64,000 nt of DNA, taken from assembly GCF_002874535.1 (NCBI RefSeq), contig NZ_CP025025.1, forward strand, positions 122,001-186,000, written 5' to 3'. Every line of letters starts with the position of its first letter. The first letter of the stretch is position 1. This stretch comes from Mesobacillus jeotgali (GTDB taxonomy: Bacteria; Bacillota; Bacilli; Bacillales; Cytobacillaceae). The notes beneath the pieces were generated by a model, which had not been told where the DNA came from, searched no databases, and was given only the letters and a program-made list of their open reading frames with translations. Below are positions 27,934-36,735 of this stretch, one piece after another. Both the position numbers and the translations under genes were made by a program.

Positions 27934-28048
27934 TTTATTGGCGAAAAATAAAATATATCGACCACATTTTTAAATATATCAGCGGATTTTTGATTTTATC
28001 GACCACATTTAAAGATATATCGACCACTTTTTGCAATATATCGACCAA
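27934..28048. repeat. Dispersed TATCGACCAC repeat cluster, copy A
   Basis: After a shared lead-in (TTTATTGGCGAAAA) the motif TATCGACCAC, or its TATCAGCGG variant, recurs at 27956, 27977, 27997, 28018 and 28039, i.e. every 20-21 bp. The same lead-in and motif series occur at 40879-41012. No coding frame. It lies between the carbonic-anhydrase-like gene and the cobalamin riboswitch. Confidence 0.85.
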
Positions 28049-28153
28049 ATCAACTGGAAGGAGGAAAATGAAAAATAGTTGAAAAAGCTATCAAGATGAT
28101 TTACTATCAATTCATAACACGATATATTGTGTTGGTAAGTGATTTTTATAACT

Positions 28154-28334
28154 AAATATTGAAATTACCGGTAAGTATGGTGTCTGAATAAGACTTAATA
28201 GGGAATCTGGTGCGAATCCAGAACTGTTCCCGCAACTGTAAGTGCTGACGAAATAAGGATGAACCACTGTCTAAAAAATAGATGGGAAGGCCTTAAAGTA
28301 GGGTGAAGCACAAGTCAGGAGACCTGCCATATTT
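28154..28334 (+). ncRNA. Adenosylcobalamin riboswitch
   Basis: The aptamer shows the conserved segments of the cobalamin family in order: GGTGTCTGAATAAGACTTAA, GGGAATCTGGTGCGAATCC, TTCCCGCAACTGTAAG, AACCACTG, and the B12 box AAGTCAGGAGACCTGCC (28313-28329). AAATAT (28154-28159) and ATATTT (28329-28334) can close stem P1. About 110 bases downstream is a terminator that ends before the thioesterase gene. Binding of adenosylcobalamin is expected to favour termination and reduce expression of the thioesterase-nrdAB operon. Confidence 0.95.
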
Positions 28335-28442
28335 ATTCGTGTTATCTTCTTCGGGAATAGGGAAGGTATACGGGGATAAATTGATAGGCTCATGCTGTTT
28401 TTTGCGCTTCATATGAGCTGTTAATACATCAACGTTACTTGA

Positions 28443-28466
28443 ACCCATCTTTCGAGATGGGTTTTT
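28443..28466 (+). terminator. Riboswitch expression-platform terminator
   Basis: ACCCATCT (28443-28450) pairs perfectly with AGATGGGT (28455-28462) around TTCG, followed by TTTTT. It lies between the cobalamin aptamer and the first gene of the operon. Confidence 0.85.
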
Positions 28467-28508
28467 CTTATTTTTCAGGGAGCATTTTTTTCACACAGGA
28501 GGTCAGAA

Positions 28509-29018
28509 ATGGAAGGATTATCAACAAATGTGTCAAGGACATTTCAGAATAGGCTCGTCCTGCCGCCGGATACAAACCATCTTGGAACGATTTTTGGCGG
28601 AACCGTACTGTCCTATATTGATGAAATTGCCGCAATTGCAGCGATGAAACACAGCAGAAAAGCTGTTGTCACTGCCTCGATTGACTCGGTTAACTTTCTG
28701 TCTTCCGCTGTAGTGGGCGATATTTTAACACTTGAAGCGGTCGTCATTTCAACAGGCAGGTCGTCAATGGAAGTGTTCGTGAAAGTGGAAAGTGAAAACT
28801 TGAAAACTAGCAGAAAAACGCTGACGACCACTTCGATTCTTACAATGGTCGCGAAGGATGACAATGGTAAACCGGTGCCCGTAGCAAAGGTCATTCCAGA
28901 AAATGATGAAGAACGAGAGATGTTCAAGACTGCCGATATGAGAAGGCAGCGGAGGCTCGACATGAGAAGAAGTAACCAAGTTGGAGGAATGTTCAATGAG
29001 TATTCAAGTAAAGGATGA
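28509..29018 (+). CDS. Acyl-CoA thioesterase, hotdog fold (YkhA-like)
   Basis: Soluble hexameric-type hotdog thioesterase of 169 aa that hydrolyses acyl-CoA. The LPPDTNHLGTIFGGTVLSYIDE segment is the hotdog helix and active-site region, and the second conserved patch VTASIDSVNFLSSAVVGD follows. ACAGGAGG precedes ATG 28509. It is the first gene after the cobalamin riboswitch, and its last 23 bases overlap the start of nrdA, so it belongs to the same operon. Why a thioesterase is linked to ribonucleotide reductase is unclear. Confidence 0.85.
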   Translation: MEGLSTNVSRTFQNRLVLPPDTNHLGTIFGGTVLSYIDEIAAIAAMKHSRKAVVTASIDSVNFLSSAVVGDILTLEAVVISTGRSSMEVFVKVESENLKTSRKTLTTTSILTMVAKDDNGKPVPVAKVIPENDEEREMFKTADMRRQRRLDMRRSNQVGGMFNEYSSKG

Positions 29019-31227
29019 ACAAGTAGCCAAACTGATCGCAGAAATAGAGTGTTCCTTCCCTGAATTGGACTTTCAAACGTATAAAGAGAAGGTGGACCAG
29101 GCACTTGAAGTGAAAGAGATGAAAGAGGACCAGGTTGAAAATATGCTGATTTTGACTGCAGTGGAACGAATCAGCCGGAACGAGCCTGAATGGACATATG
29201 TGGCTGCGGGTTTTTATCTGAAAAAATTATACAAGCTAAGCGCAAGCTTTCGTAATACAAAAATAGAATCTGGTTACGGTTCGTTCTACGAATTGATCAA
29301 TAGTTTAATAGAGATTGGGATTTATGACAGTCGAGTTTTAACATCCTACTCCCGTGAAGAAATAGATCATTTGGAAAAAGTCATTGATCCTGAAAGAGAC
29401 AAGCTGTTTACATATATAGGGCTTTTAACGATGGCAGAAAGATATCTGGCACGCACACAAAATGGCGATTTTGCCGAACTGCCCCAGGAGCGGTTCATGA
29501 TGATCGCCATGACATTGTTAGCAGAAGAACCAAAGGAAAAGCGGCTTGAAGTAGTGGAGGATGCATACTGGGCGCTTTCGAACTTATACATGACCGTGGC
29601 CACTCCTACACTCGCAAATGCAGGCAAAAGCTATGGCCAGTTATCGAGCTGCTTTATTGACACGATAGCAGACGATTTGAGGAGCATCTATGATTCAAAC
29701 ACCGATATTTCCACTTTAAGCAAGAATGGAGGCGGCATTGGTGTTTATCTTGGAAAGATCAGAAGCCGCGGCAGTGATATCAAGGGCTTTAAAGGAGTCA
29801 GTTCTGGAGTCATTCCGTGGATGAAACAGCTGAATAACACTGCCGTTTCTGTTGATCAATTAGGACAGCGCCAGGGTGCGATTGCCGTTTACCTCGATGT
29901 CTGGCATAAGGATATCTTCCCGTTCCTTGATGCAAAGCTCAATAATGGGGACGAGCGCCAGCGGACACATGATTTATTTACAGGCATTTGCATACCCGAT
30001 TTATTTATGGAGCAAGTCGAAAAACGAGGCGACTGGTATCTGTTCGATCCTCATGAAGTAAGAAGTGTCATGGGTTTTTCCCTTGAAGATTATTTCGACG
30101 AGGAAAAGGGGGCAGGCTCCTTCCGTGAAAAATATTGGGCCTGCGTCTACCATCCTGGTTTGTCACATGAAGTGGTCCCTGCCATTGAAATCTTTAAATC
30201 GATCATGATCTCCCAGCTTGAAACAGGAACTCCTTACATGTTTTACAGGGATCAGGTCAACAGGCTCAATGCCAACCATCACAAAGGGATGATTTACTGC
30301 AGCAATCTCTGTACGGAAATTACACAGAATATGAGCCCTACTCTCCTTGAAGAGGAAACAATGCAGGACGGAAAGATTTTAATCTATAAAAAACCGGGTG
30401 ACTTTGTCGTCTGCAACTTATCCTCTATTTCTTTAGCGAAAAGTGTGATGGATGATGTCCTTGAGAGGGTGATCAATATCCAGGTCCGGATGCTCGACAA
30501 TGTCATTGATATCAATGAAATCCCTGTCCTGCAGGCGCAAATAACAAACAAAAACTACAGAGGAATCGGGCTGGGGACTTTCGGATGGCATCATCTTCTG
30601 GCTCTTAAAGGAATCAAATGGGAAAGCGAAGAAGCTGTCGAGTATTGTGATAGTCTTTATGAAAATATCGCCTTTTTAACAATCAATGCTAGCCTCGAGC
30701 TGGCAAAAGAAAAAGGGGCATACCCTTATTTCGAAGGCTCCGATTGGTCAACTGGACAGTTTTTCGAAAAGAGACAATACGTTGGCGAAAGGTGGGACAA
30801 CCTCGCTGAGGAAGTGAGGCAGAACGGAATCAGAAACGGGTATCTGATGGCAGTTGCGCCAAACTCCTCGACCTCAATTCTAGCAGGTTCAACAGCTAGC
30901 ATTGACCCGATTTTCAGGCTCGAATATTCCGAGGAAAAGAAAGACTATAAGATTCCGGTGACTGCACCAGATCTATCAGCTGAAACGATGTGGTTTTATA
31001 AGACAGCATACAACACGGACCAGCACTGGAGCATCAGGCAGAATGCACGGCGCCAGCGCCATATCGACCAATCCATCTCGTTTAATTTTTACGTGACAAA
31101 CACGATTAAGGCAAAAGCGCTGCTGGATTTGCATATGGATGCATGGAAATCGGGATTGAAAACGACCTATTATGTCCGCTCCACATCGAGCAGTGAGTGG
31201 GATGAATGCGAAAGCTGCCATAGTTAA
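28996..31227 (+). CDS. nrdA: Ribonucleotide reductase class I, large (alpha) subunit
   Basis: Catalytic subunit (743 aa) reducing ribonucleoside diphosphates to deoxyribonucleotides with a radical supplied by the beta subunit. Seen in order: a short N-terminal region without an obvious full ATP-cone; SSCFIDTIADD carrying the first redox Cys; the loop NGGGIGVYLGKIRSRGS; the active-site segment YCSNLCTEITQ; FVVCNLSSISLAK; LMAVAPNSSTSILAGST; and the C-terminal redox pair in DECESCHS. ATG 28996 follows GGAGG, 23 bases inside the thioesterase gene. It is controlled by the cobalamin riboswitch, as expected for a B12-independent reductase kept in reserve for cobalamin shortage. nrdB follows. Confidence 0.94.
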   Translation: MSIQVKDEQVAKLIAEIECSFPELDFQTYKEKVDQALEVKEMKEDQVENMLILTAVERISRNEPEWTYVAAGFYLKKLYKLSASFRNTKIESGYGSFYELINSLIEIGIYDSRVLTSYSREEIDHLEKVIDPERDKLFTYIGLLTMAERYLARTQNGDFAELPQERFMMIAMTLLAEEPKEKRLEVVEDAYWALSNLYMTVATPTLANAGKSYGQLSSCFIDTIADDLRSIYDSNTDISTLSKNGGGIGVYLGKIRSRGSDIKGFKGVSSGVIPWMKQLNNTAVSVDQLGQRQGAIAVYLDVWHKDIFPFLDAKLNNGDERQRTHDLFTGICIPDLFMEQVEKRGDWYLFDPHEVRSVMGFSLEDYFDEEKGAGSFREKYWACVYHPGLSHEVVPAIEIFKSIMISQLETGTPYMFYRDQVNRLNANHHKGMIYCSNLCTEITQNMSPTLLEEETMQDGKILIYKKPGDFVVCNLSSISLAKSVMDDVLERVINIQVRMLDNVIDINEIPVLQAQITNKNYRGIGLGTFGWHHLLALKGIKWESEEAVEYCDSLYENIAFLTINASLELAKEKGAYPYFEGSDWSTGQFFEKRQYVGERWDNLAEEVRQNGIRNGYLMAVAPNSSTSILAGSTASIDPIFRLEYSEEKKDYKIPVTAPDLSAETMWFYKTAYNTDQHWSIRQNARRQRHIDQSISFNFYVTNTIKAKALLDLHMDAWKSGLKTTYYVRSTSSSEWDECESCHS

Positions 31228-31246
31228 GAGGAAAGGGCGGAAAACC

Positions 31247-32284
31247 ATGACACAATTGAAGAAAAGATCACTTGTAGACGTCGAGGCTCCCAATGCTTCG
31301 ACTGGCATTATTAATGGCCGAAGTTCAAATATATTAAACTGGGACGATGTCCGCTTCCCATGGGTCTATCCAAAATATAAGAGAATGCTCGGCAATTTCT
31401 GGACTCCTTTTGAAATCAATATGTCAAAGGATATTAAGCAATTTTCGGTGCTCACCGAAAAAGAAAAGGATGCCTTTTTGAAAATCATCGGGCTGCTGGC
31501 ACTCCTTGACAGCATTCAAACGGACTATGCCGGAAAAGTTGCTGATTACCTGACGGACTCTAGTCTAAATGCGCTGATGATCATTTTGGCGCAGCAGGAA
31601 GTAATCCATAACCATTCATACAGTTACGTTCTGTCAAGCATCGTACCCAAATCGAAGCAGGAGGAAGTGTTCGACTATTGGAGGACAGAACCAACTCTGC
31701 GAAAGCGGAATGAATTTATAACAGACGGATATAAAGGTTTCGCGGAAGATCCAAGCATTGAAAATCTATTGCATTCCATCGTCTATGATGTCATCCTTGA
31801 AGGCCTGTTTTTCTACTCGGGCTTCGCCTTTTTTTATAACCTTGCGCGGAACCAGAAAATGGTCGGCACCAGCACGATGATTAACTACATCAACCGTGAC
31901 GAACAGCTGCATGTAGGGCTTTTCGAAAAGATATTCAAAGAGATACTGCGTGAAAATCCTCAGTACGACACAGAATCACTGAGGGAATTTGGTACCGCAG
32001 CTTTCCGGGAAGCGGCACGGCTGGAGATTGAGTGGGCAGATTATATAGTCGGTAACGAGATCGATGGACTGCTCATGTCAGACGTCGAAGCCTATATCAA
32101 GTTCATGGCAAACAAACGAGCAGAACAACTAGGCTTTACTGCCCCCTTCGAAGGACATCGGACCAATCCATTAAGATGGATCATCGCCTATCAGGAAGTA
32201 GACCTTGGCAAGACTGACTTCTTTGAGCAAAAATCAAGACAGTACACTAAAGCATCCGCTGATAATGGGTTTGATGAACTATAA
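31247..32284 (+). CDS. nrdB: Ribonucleotide reductase class I, small (beta) subunit
   Basis: Radical-generating ferritin-like subunit of 345 aa. The di-metal and radical residues are visible: D88 (ALLDSIQTD), E118 and H121 (QQEVIHNHSYSY), radical Tyr125, the second-half Glu in DVILEGLFFYSGF, and E/H in RDEQLHVGLF. Retention of the Tyr points to a tyrosyl-radical (Ia/Ib-type) enzyme rather than class Ic. The frame extends further upstream, but ATG 31247 follows GAGGAAAGGG and lies 19 bases after nrdA. No nrdI or glutaredoxin gene accompanies it. A strong terminator follows. Confidence 0.93.
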   Translation: MTQLKKRSLVDVEAPNASTGIINGRSSNILNWDDVRFPWVYPKYKRMLGNFWTPFEINMSKDIKQFSVLTEKEKDAFLKIIGLLALLDSIQTDYAGKVADYLTDSSLNALMIILAQQEVIHNHSYSYVLSSIVPKSKQEEVFDYWRTEPTLRKRNEFITDGYKGFAEDPSIENLLHSIVYDVILEGLFFYSGFAFFYNLARNQKMVGTSTMINYINRDEQLHVGLFEKIFKEILRENPQYDTESLREFGTAAFREAARLEIEWADYIVGNEIDGLLMSDVEAYIKFMANKRAEQLGFTAPFEGHRTNPLRWIIAYQEVDLGKTDFFEQKSRQYTKASADNGFDEL

Positions 32285-32324
32285 ATCTATTTTCGTTCAT
32301 TTTATAAGTTTCACAACTATTGAT

Positions 32325-32365
32325 AAAATGGAAGCATAGGGACGTTCCCTTTGCTTCCATTTTTT
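32325..32365 (+). terminator. Strong intrinsic terminator of nrdAB
   Basis: AAAATGGAAGCA (32325-32336) pairs with TGCTTCCATTTT (32352-32363), followed by further Ts. Confidence 0.9.
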
Positions 32366-32403
32366 ATCGTCCAATATACTGCATTAGAAAGTAGGGCATC
32401 AAA

Positions 32404-32964
32404 ATGAATACGGAAAAAGAGAAGATGTTGGCTGGGGAAATGTACAATCCTGCTGACCCATTATTAGTTAAGGGACGCGAGGAAGCTAGACGGAAAGTTA
32501 GAATATATAATCAAACATTGGAAACCGAAGGAGAAAAACGGACACAGTTATTAAAGGAATTACTCGGTTCAACTGGAGAAACTGTCGTTATGGAGCCGAA
32601 TATCCGCTTTGATTACGGTTATAACACCCATGTGGGAGAGAACTTTTTTGCCAATTTTGACTGTACCATCCTCGATGTTTGTGAAGTCCGGTTTGGCGAC
32701 AATTGCATGCTGGCACCTGGCGTACAAATCTATACAGCAACACATCCACTTAATCCAGCTGAACGGAATTCAGGCAGAGAATATGCCAGACCGATCACAT
32801 TTGGAAACAATGTCTGGATTGGCGGAAGTGCAATCATAAACCCGGGGGTAACGGTGGGCGACAATGTCGTGATTGCATCAGGAGCAGTCGTTACGAAGGA
32901 TGTGCCAGATAACGTTGTCGTTGGCGGCAATCCAGCGAGAGTTATAAAACGGATTGAACTTTAA
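32404..32964 (+). CDS. maa: Sugar O-acetyltransferase (maltose acetyltransferase type)
   Basis: Acetyl-CoA-dependent left-handed beta-helix enzyme of 186 aa. The N-terminal Mac domain ([14 protein letters not shown]) is followed by hexapeptide repeats (about residues 60-180). The catalytic His is in [12 protein letters not shown] and the CoA-site segment is [19 protein letters not shown], with [20 protein letters not shown] at the end. Members acetylate maltose, glucose and other sugars; the physiological role is unclear. The ribosome site is modest (AGTAGGG before ATG 32404). It is monocistronic by position. Confidence 0.9.
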   Translation: MNTEKEKMLAGEMYNPADPLLVKGREEARRKVRIYNQTLETEGEKRTQLLKELLGSTGETVVMEPNIRFDYGYNTHVGENFFANFDCTILDVCEVRFGDNCMLAPGVQIYTATHPLNPAERNSGREYARPITFGNNVWIGGSAIINPGVTVGDNVVIASGAVVTKDVPDNVVVGGNPARVIKRIEL

Positions 32965-33042
32965 GCAAGAAAACCTAGTATGTAGATTGTCTAGATCAGG
33001 CATGGCCCTGGAAACGAAATGTTAAGAATGGAGGAAACGTGA

Positions 33043-34140
33043 ATGAAAGAACCGGTTGTGATTGTCGGGGCTGGCCTATCAGGTCTTCGTGCTGCCTCTT
33101 TGCTACAATCAAAAGGAATAAGCTGCAGGGTTCTGGAGGCGCGTAGCCGGATTGGGGGCAGGGTTTTGAGCATGGCAGCCAAAGACAGGCCGGAGCCTGG
33201 CCGGTTTGATTTGGGCCCGACCTGGTTTTGGCCGAATCACGAGCCTGCCATCGCCAAATTGGTGAAAGACCTTGGATTGCCAACCATTGAACAGCATACT
33301 GCAGGAGCGATGCTATTTGAGCAATCGCAAACTGGGAAGGTACAGCGGCACGTTCTGCCAGAAGGCGCAGTTGAGAGGTCGGTGAGGCTGGCCGGCGGTA
33401 TCCAGTCCCTTATTGATGCCATTGCATCCACACTTCCGCCGGAGACAGTTGAACTGGATACACGGGTTAATGCAATTCAATTGGATGAACCTGAAGGAAT
33501 CACAATATACGCAGAGCAATTTGATGAAAAAAAGAAAAGCATTCGGGCCGCAGCCGTAATCCTGGCATTGCCGACTCGAATCGTTGCGGAAAGCATTGCT
33601 TTTTCACCGAAACTCCCCGATGGACTGATGACCAGCCTGAAAGACAAGCCGACATGGATGGCGGGACAGGCCAAGGCAGTAGCGGTTTATGAACGGCCAT
33701 TCTGGAGAGATGCTGGTCTTTCCGGCCAGGTCACCAGCTGGGCCGGCCCCTTGCAGGAAATTCATGATGCTTCACCTGACACAGGTTATGGCGCCCTTTT
33801 TGGTTTCTTGGGACTTCCGGCAAAAGTGCGTCATGAACTTGGTGAGGAACATACACTGAGACTGGTCATCGACCAACTGACACGGCTCTTTGGCCCTTCG
33901 GCTGAAAAACCAATTGCTCTCTTTTATAAAGACTGGTCGAGCGATCTGGATACAGCTGTTGAGGAAGATGCCCTGCCGTTGACCAGTTTCCCGGACTATG
34001 GACTGCCGGCAGGCATGAGTTCATGGGAAAAGCGGGTTGTTTTTGCGGGTACAGAAACAGCCCCTGGACATGGGGGACATCTCGAAGGGGCACTTCAAGC
34101 AGCAGAGCGGGCGGCATCTGAAGTATTGAAAGTTTTATGA
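33043..34140 (+). CDS. FAD-dependent amine oxidase-like oxidoreductase
   Basis: Flavoprotein of 365 aa from the flavin monoamine oxidase family. The FAD-binding dinucleotide fold is at the N-terminus (VIVGAGLSGLRAASLL, acidic residue in VLEARSRIGGRV). FDLGPTWFWPNHEPAI follows, and the C-terminal FAD motif is FAGTETAPGHGGHLEGALQAA. It is shorter than typical monoamine oxidases (about 450 aa), so the substrate domain is reduced. The substrate is unknown. GGAGG precedes ATG 33043. Convergent with yfkAB, with a shared terminator between them. Confidence 0.85.
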   Translation: MKEPVVIVGAGLSGLRAASLLQSKGISCRVLEARSRIGGRVLSMAAKDRPEPGRFDLGPTWFWPNHEPAIAKLVKDLGLPTIEQHTAGAMLFEQSQTGKVQRHVLPEGAVERSVRLAGGIQSLIDAIASTLPPETVELDTRVNAIQLDEPEGITIYAEQFDEKKKSIRAAAVILALPTRIVAESIAFSPKLPDGLMTSLKDKPTWMAGQAKAVAVYERPFWRDAGLSGQVTSWAGPLQEIHDASPDTGYGALFGFLGLPAKVRHELGEEHTLRLVIDQLTRLFGPSAEKPIALFYKDWSSDLDTAVEEDALPLTSFPDYGLPAGMSSWEKRVVFAGTETAPGHGGHLEGALQAAERAASEVLKVL

Positions 34141-34147
34141 TATGAAA

Positions 34148-34188
34148 AGAAAGGCCTGATCCTATATTGTGGACCAGGCCTTTCTTGT
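34148..34188. terminator. Bidirectional terminator
   Basis: AGAAAGGCCTG (34148-34158) pairs perfectly with CAGGCCTTTCT (34175-34185). It lies between the converging amine-oxidase-like gene and yfkAB. Confidence 0.8.
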
Positions 34189-34197
34189 TAACAATGG

Positions 34198-35316
34198 TTA
34201 CCTGGAAACATTATGCCGAAGCTTGCTGAAGTCGGTCTTCTGGTAATAGCTGTTTTTAACCAATATATTCGGTCCGAGGCAGGAGACGGCCGGGCAGTGG
34301 CAGCTTAGTTCCCTGGCGATCTCGGAATCCTGCCAAGTTTGAAAGGCATCTTCAAGCTTGGTGTCCTGAATATTGCCAAGCGGAGGAGTATCGCCGAAAT
34401 CGGTGACGATGATGTCTCCGTTGAAAATATTCACATTGAGGCGCGAACGTCCGTCCGGGTCGTTCCTAACGGTCACATTTTTGCTGTCATAAAGACGTTT
34501 TAGCAGGTTCAAATCTTCCTCCATATTGCTGCATGCATAGAAAGGCAGCGTACCGAACAACATCCACACGTTTTTATCCCGGATGTCAAGCAGATGGTGG
34601 ATCGCTCCGCGGATTTCTCCAAGTGTCAGTGTTTCAAGGCTGCTTGCGAAATCGCTAGGGTACATTGGGTGCACCTCATGCCTTTGGCAGTGCATTTCAT
34701 CGACGATTTGCTGGTGTATTTTTTCGAGATACGGCAAGGTGCGCTTGTTCAGCATCGTTTCGGCTGATACCATGACGCCGGCTTTCACGAGCTCTCTGCT
34801 GTTTTCTATCATTCTTGTAAAATATTTTTCGCGCTGCTGGTAGTCTGGCTTCTTTTCCATCATTGCGAAACCGCCCTCTACGAAATCATCGACAGTGCCC
34901 CAATTATGTGAGATATGCAGCACATCCAAATACGGTATGATCATCTCGTACCGAGAAAGGTCCATCGTCAAATTGGAGTTGATCTGCGTCCGGACGCCCC
35001 GTTCTGATGCATACTTTAAGATTGGCACGACATAATTTTTCACCGAAGAAAGGGAAAGCATCGGTTCGCCTCCAGTTATACTCAATGAACGCAGCTTTGG
35101 TATTTCGTCCAGTCGCTTCAGAATAAGCTCCAATGGAAGTGCAGCAGGATCTTTAGTTTGCAGTGTATAGCCGACTGCGCAATGCTCGCACCGCATATTG
35201 CAGAGGGTCGTTGTCGTGAATTCGATATTGGTGAGTTGAGGCCTGCCGTATTGTTCGACATCAAGGTAAGCTTCCCAGGGGTCGTGTTGAGGGGTGATTG
35301 GTTTTATGTATGACAT
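34198..35316 (-). CDS. yfkAB: Radical SAM/CxCxxxxC motif protein YfkAB
   Basis: Iron-sulfur radical SAM protein of 372 aa. The N-terminal cluster motif is TLCNMRCEHCAVGY (C-x3-C-x2-C), then SITGGEPMLS. The C-terminus carries the defining extra motif SCHCPAVSCLG (C-x-C-x4-C), which probably binds a second metal or cluster. In B. subtilis this is a single gene, once annotated as yfkA plus yfkB. The substrate is unknown; the SPASM-like tail suggests a peptide or protein target. AAGGAG lies before its start codon. It faces away from the EAL-domain gene at 35532, and a bidirectional terminator lies at its end. Confidence 0.9.
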   Translation of the reverse strand: MSYIKPITPQHDPWEAYLDVEQYGRPQLTNIEFTTTTLCNMRCEHCAVGYTLQTKDPAALPLELILKRLDEIPKLRSLSITGGEPMLSLSSVKNYVVPILKYASERGVRTQINSNLTMDLSRYEMIIPYLDVLHISHNWGTVDDFVEGGFAMMEKKPDYQQREKYFTRMIENSRELVKAGVMVSAETMLNKRTLPYLEKIHQQIVDEMHCQRHEVHPMYPSDFASSLETLTLGEIRGAIHHLLDIRDKNVWMLFGTLPFYACSNMEEDLNLLKRLYDSKNVTVRNDPDGRSRLNVNIFNGDIIVTDFGDTPPLGNIQDTKLEDAFQTWQDSEIARELSCHCPAVSCLGPNILVKNSYYQKTDFSKLRHNVSR

Positions 35317-35531
35317 GATTTGCTCCTTAAAGAATGATTTTGAAAAACCATTTCATTATACCGGAGCTTTCATGCTTCGACTATTCCATGCCCCCTATTT
35401 TTAACTAAGCTATTTGGAAAATCCATAGCAGTAAGGCAGAAGAATCAGAGATAATTAGATGCATCATTTTACCTATATATAACAACAGTGATATAGTAAT
35501 AAATAACTAACTTGAGAGGAAGCTGGATACA

Positions 35532-36527
35532 ATGGGGTGTAATGCGTGTGTGGTCGGCAATTTGCATTTTGAAATTATAGTAGAAGGGCACCAGAATTTT
35601 CTTGTTTTTCCTGAAGTGGTCCGCCATTTGGGACGTAACGGAGAATTGGTCCGTTCAGAGGGGGATACTATAGTTGTAAGTGAAGCGGGAATGAAGGATT
35701 TCCTTGATTTTTGCCATGATCATATGGATTCTGAGAATGTCTTTTTCCGGCTTGATGATGGGGAATGGCGGCCGCTGACAGAAGCAGGGTTAATCCTCGA
35801 TAGCCAATGGATTGACGAGGTCATTCTTAATGAGCTTGTTACCTGCCATGCTCAGCCGATCCTTAATGGTGAAGGCGAAATTTATGCATATGAGATGCTG
35901 GCCCGGTTTTACCGAGAGGATGGGTCAATGATTTATCCTGGAGAAATCTTTGGGGCGGCCAGGAAAAGAGATCGATTGTATGCGCTTGACCGGATTTGCA
36001 GGATGGCAGCGGTAAGGGCAGCTTCTTTTACCGATAAAAAGGTTTTTATCAATTTCATCCCGACTTCGATTTATTCACCTGAGTTCTGTCTGAAATCGAC
36101 CACCATGCTGGCAGATCGGTTGGGAGTCAACCCGGATCGGCTTGTATTTGAAGTGGTGGAAACGGAAAATGTGGAAGACACGGATCATCTGAAAAGGATC
36201 CTGGCTTTTTACAAAGAAAAAGGTTTCCGTTATGCGTTGGACGATGTGGGCGAAGGATATAGTACACTGGAGCTGCTGTCAGATCTGCAGCCACATTATA
36301 TGAAATTGGATATGAAGTATGTCCAGGGAGTTGCAACGGATACACAAAAGCAACAGACAGCTTCCGCTTTTTTGATCGAAGCGAAGAGACTTGGTTCTGT
36401 ACCGCTTGCGGAGGGAATTGAGTTGGAAAAAGACTTTAAGTGGCTTAAGGAAAAAGGATATCAGCTATTCCAGGGATACTTTTTTGGGAAGCCTGCTCCA
36501 ATTGAAGCTTTGGAAAGACAAAACTAG
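35532..36527 (+). CDS. EAL-domain protein, probable c-di-GMP phosphodiesterase
   Basis: Cytoplasmic protein of 331 aa. An N-terminal domain of about 100 residues starts with the Cys-bearing GCNACVVG and is unrecognised. The C-terminal EAL domain (about 100-325) has YEMLARF at the EAL position, VFINFIP (Asn), FEVVETEN (Glu), ALDDVGEGYS (paired Asp), MKLDMKY (Lys), PLAEGIE (Glu) and FQGYFFGKP. Most metal and catalytic positions are kept, so hydrolysis of cyclic di-GMP is plausible. GAGAGGAAG precedes ATG 35532. It is convergent with a PAS-GGDEF gene, giving a make/break pair for the same second messenger. Confidence 0.85.
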   Translation: MGCNACVVGNLHFEIIVEGHQNFLVFPEVVRHLGRNGELVRSEGDTIVVSEAGMKDFLDFCHDHMDSENVFFRLDDGEWRPLTEAGLILDSQWIDEVILNELVTCHAQPILNGEGEIYAYEMLARFYREDGSMIYPGEIFGAARKRDRLYALDRICRMAAVRAASFTDKKVFINFIPTSIYSPEFCLKSTTMLADRLGVNPDRLVFEVVETENVEDTDHLKRILAFYKEKGFRYALDDVGEGYSTLELLSDLQPHYMKLDMKYVQGVATDTQKQQTASAFLIEAKRLGSVPLAEGIELEKDFKWLKEKGYQLFQGYFFGKPAPIEALERQN

Positions 36528-36557
36528 GAATTTGCCTCACGCAATTCCTAGTTTTTC
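36521..36557 (+). terminator. Intrinsic terminator overlapping the EAL gene stop
   Basis: AAACTAGGAATT (36521-36532) pairs with AATTCCTAGTTT (36543-36554), followed by TTC. The stem includes the TAG stop. Confidence 0.8.
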
Positions 36558-36701
36558 TTTTCAGAAGGCTCTTTTCTCAAACTTCGTTGCTGTTGACTAC
36601 AAAATAGGAGTGAATGCTCTTTTTTCTTCTTAAAATAGTCTCTTGTTATGAGAAAAGAGCTTGCAAGCTTAATACCGAACGACAAAATGGCTTTTTATTA
36701 C

Positions 36702-36727
36702 GTTAAAATCGGCTTTAGGATTTTAAC
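36702..36727. terminator. Hairpin downstream of the GGDEF gene
   Basis: GTTAAAATC (36702-36710) and GATTTTAAC (36719-36727) are perfectly inverted. It lies just after the minus-strand gene but has no T-run in that direction, so it may be a stability element or a weak terminator. Confidence 0.4.
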
Positions 36728-36735
36728 AACAACTT

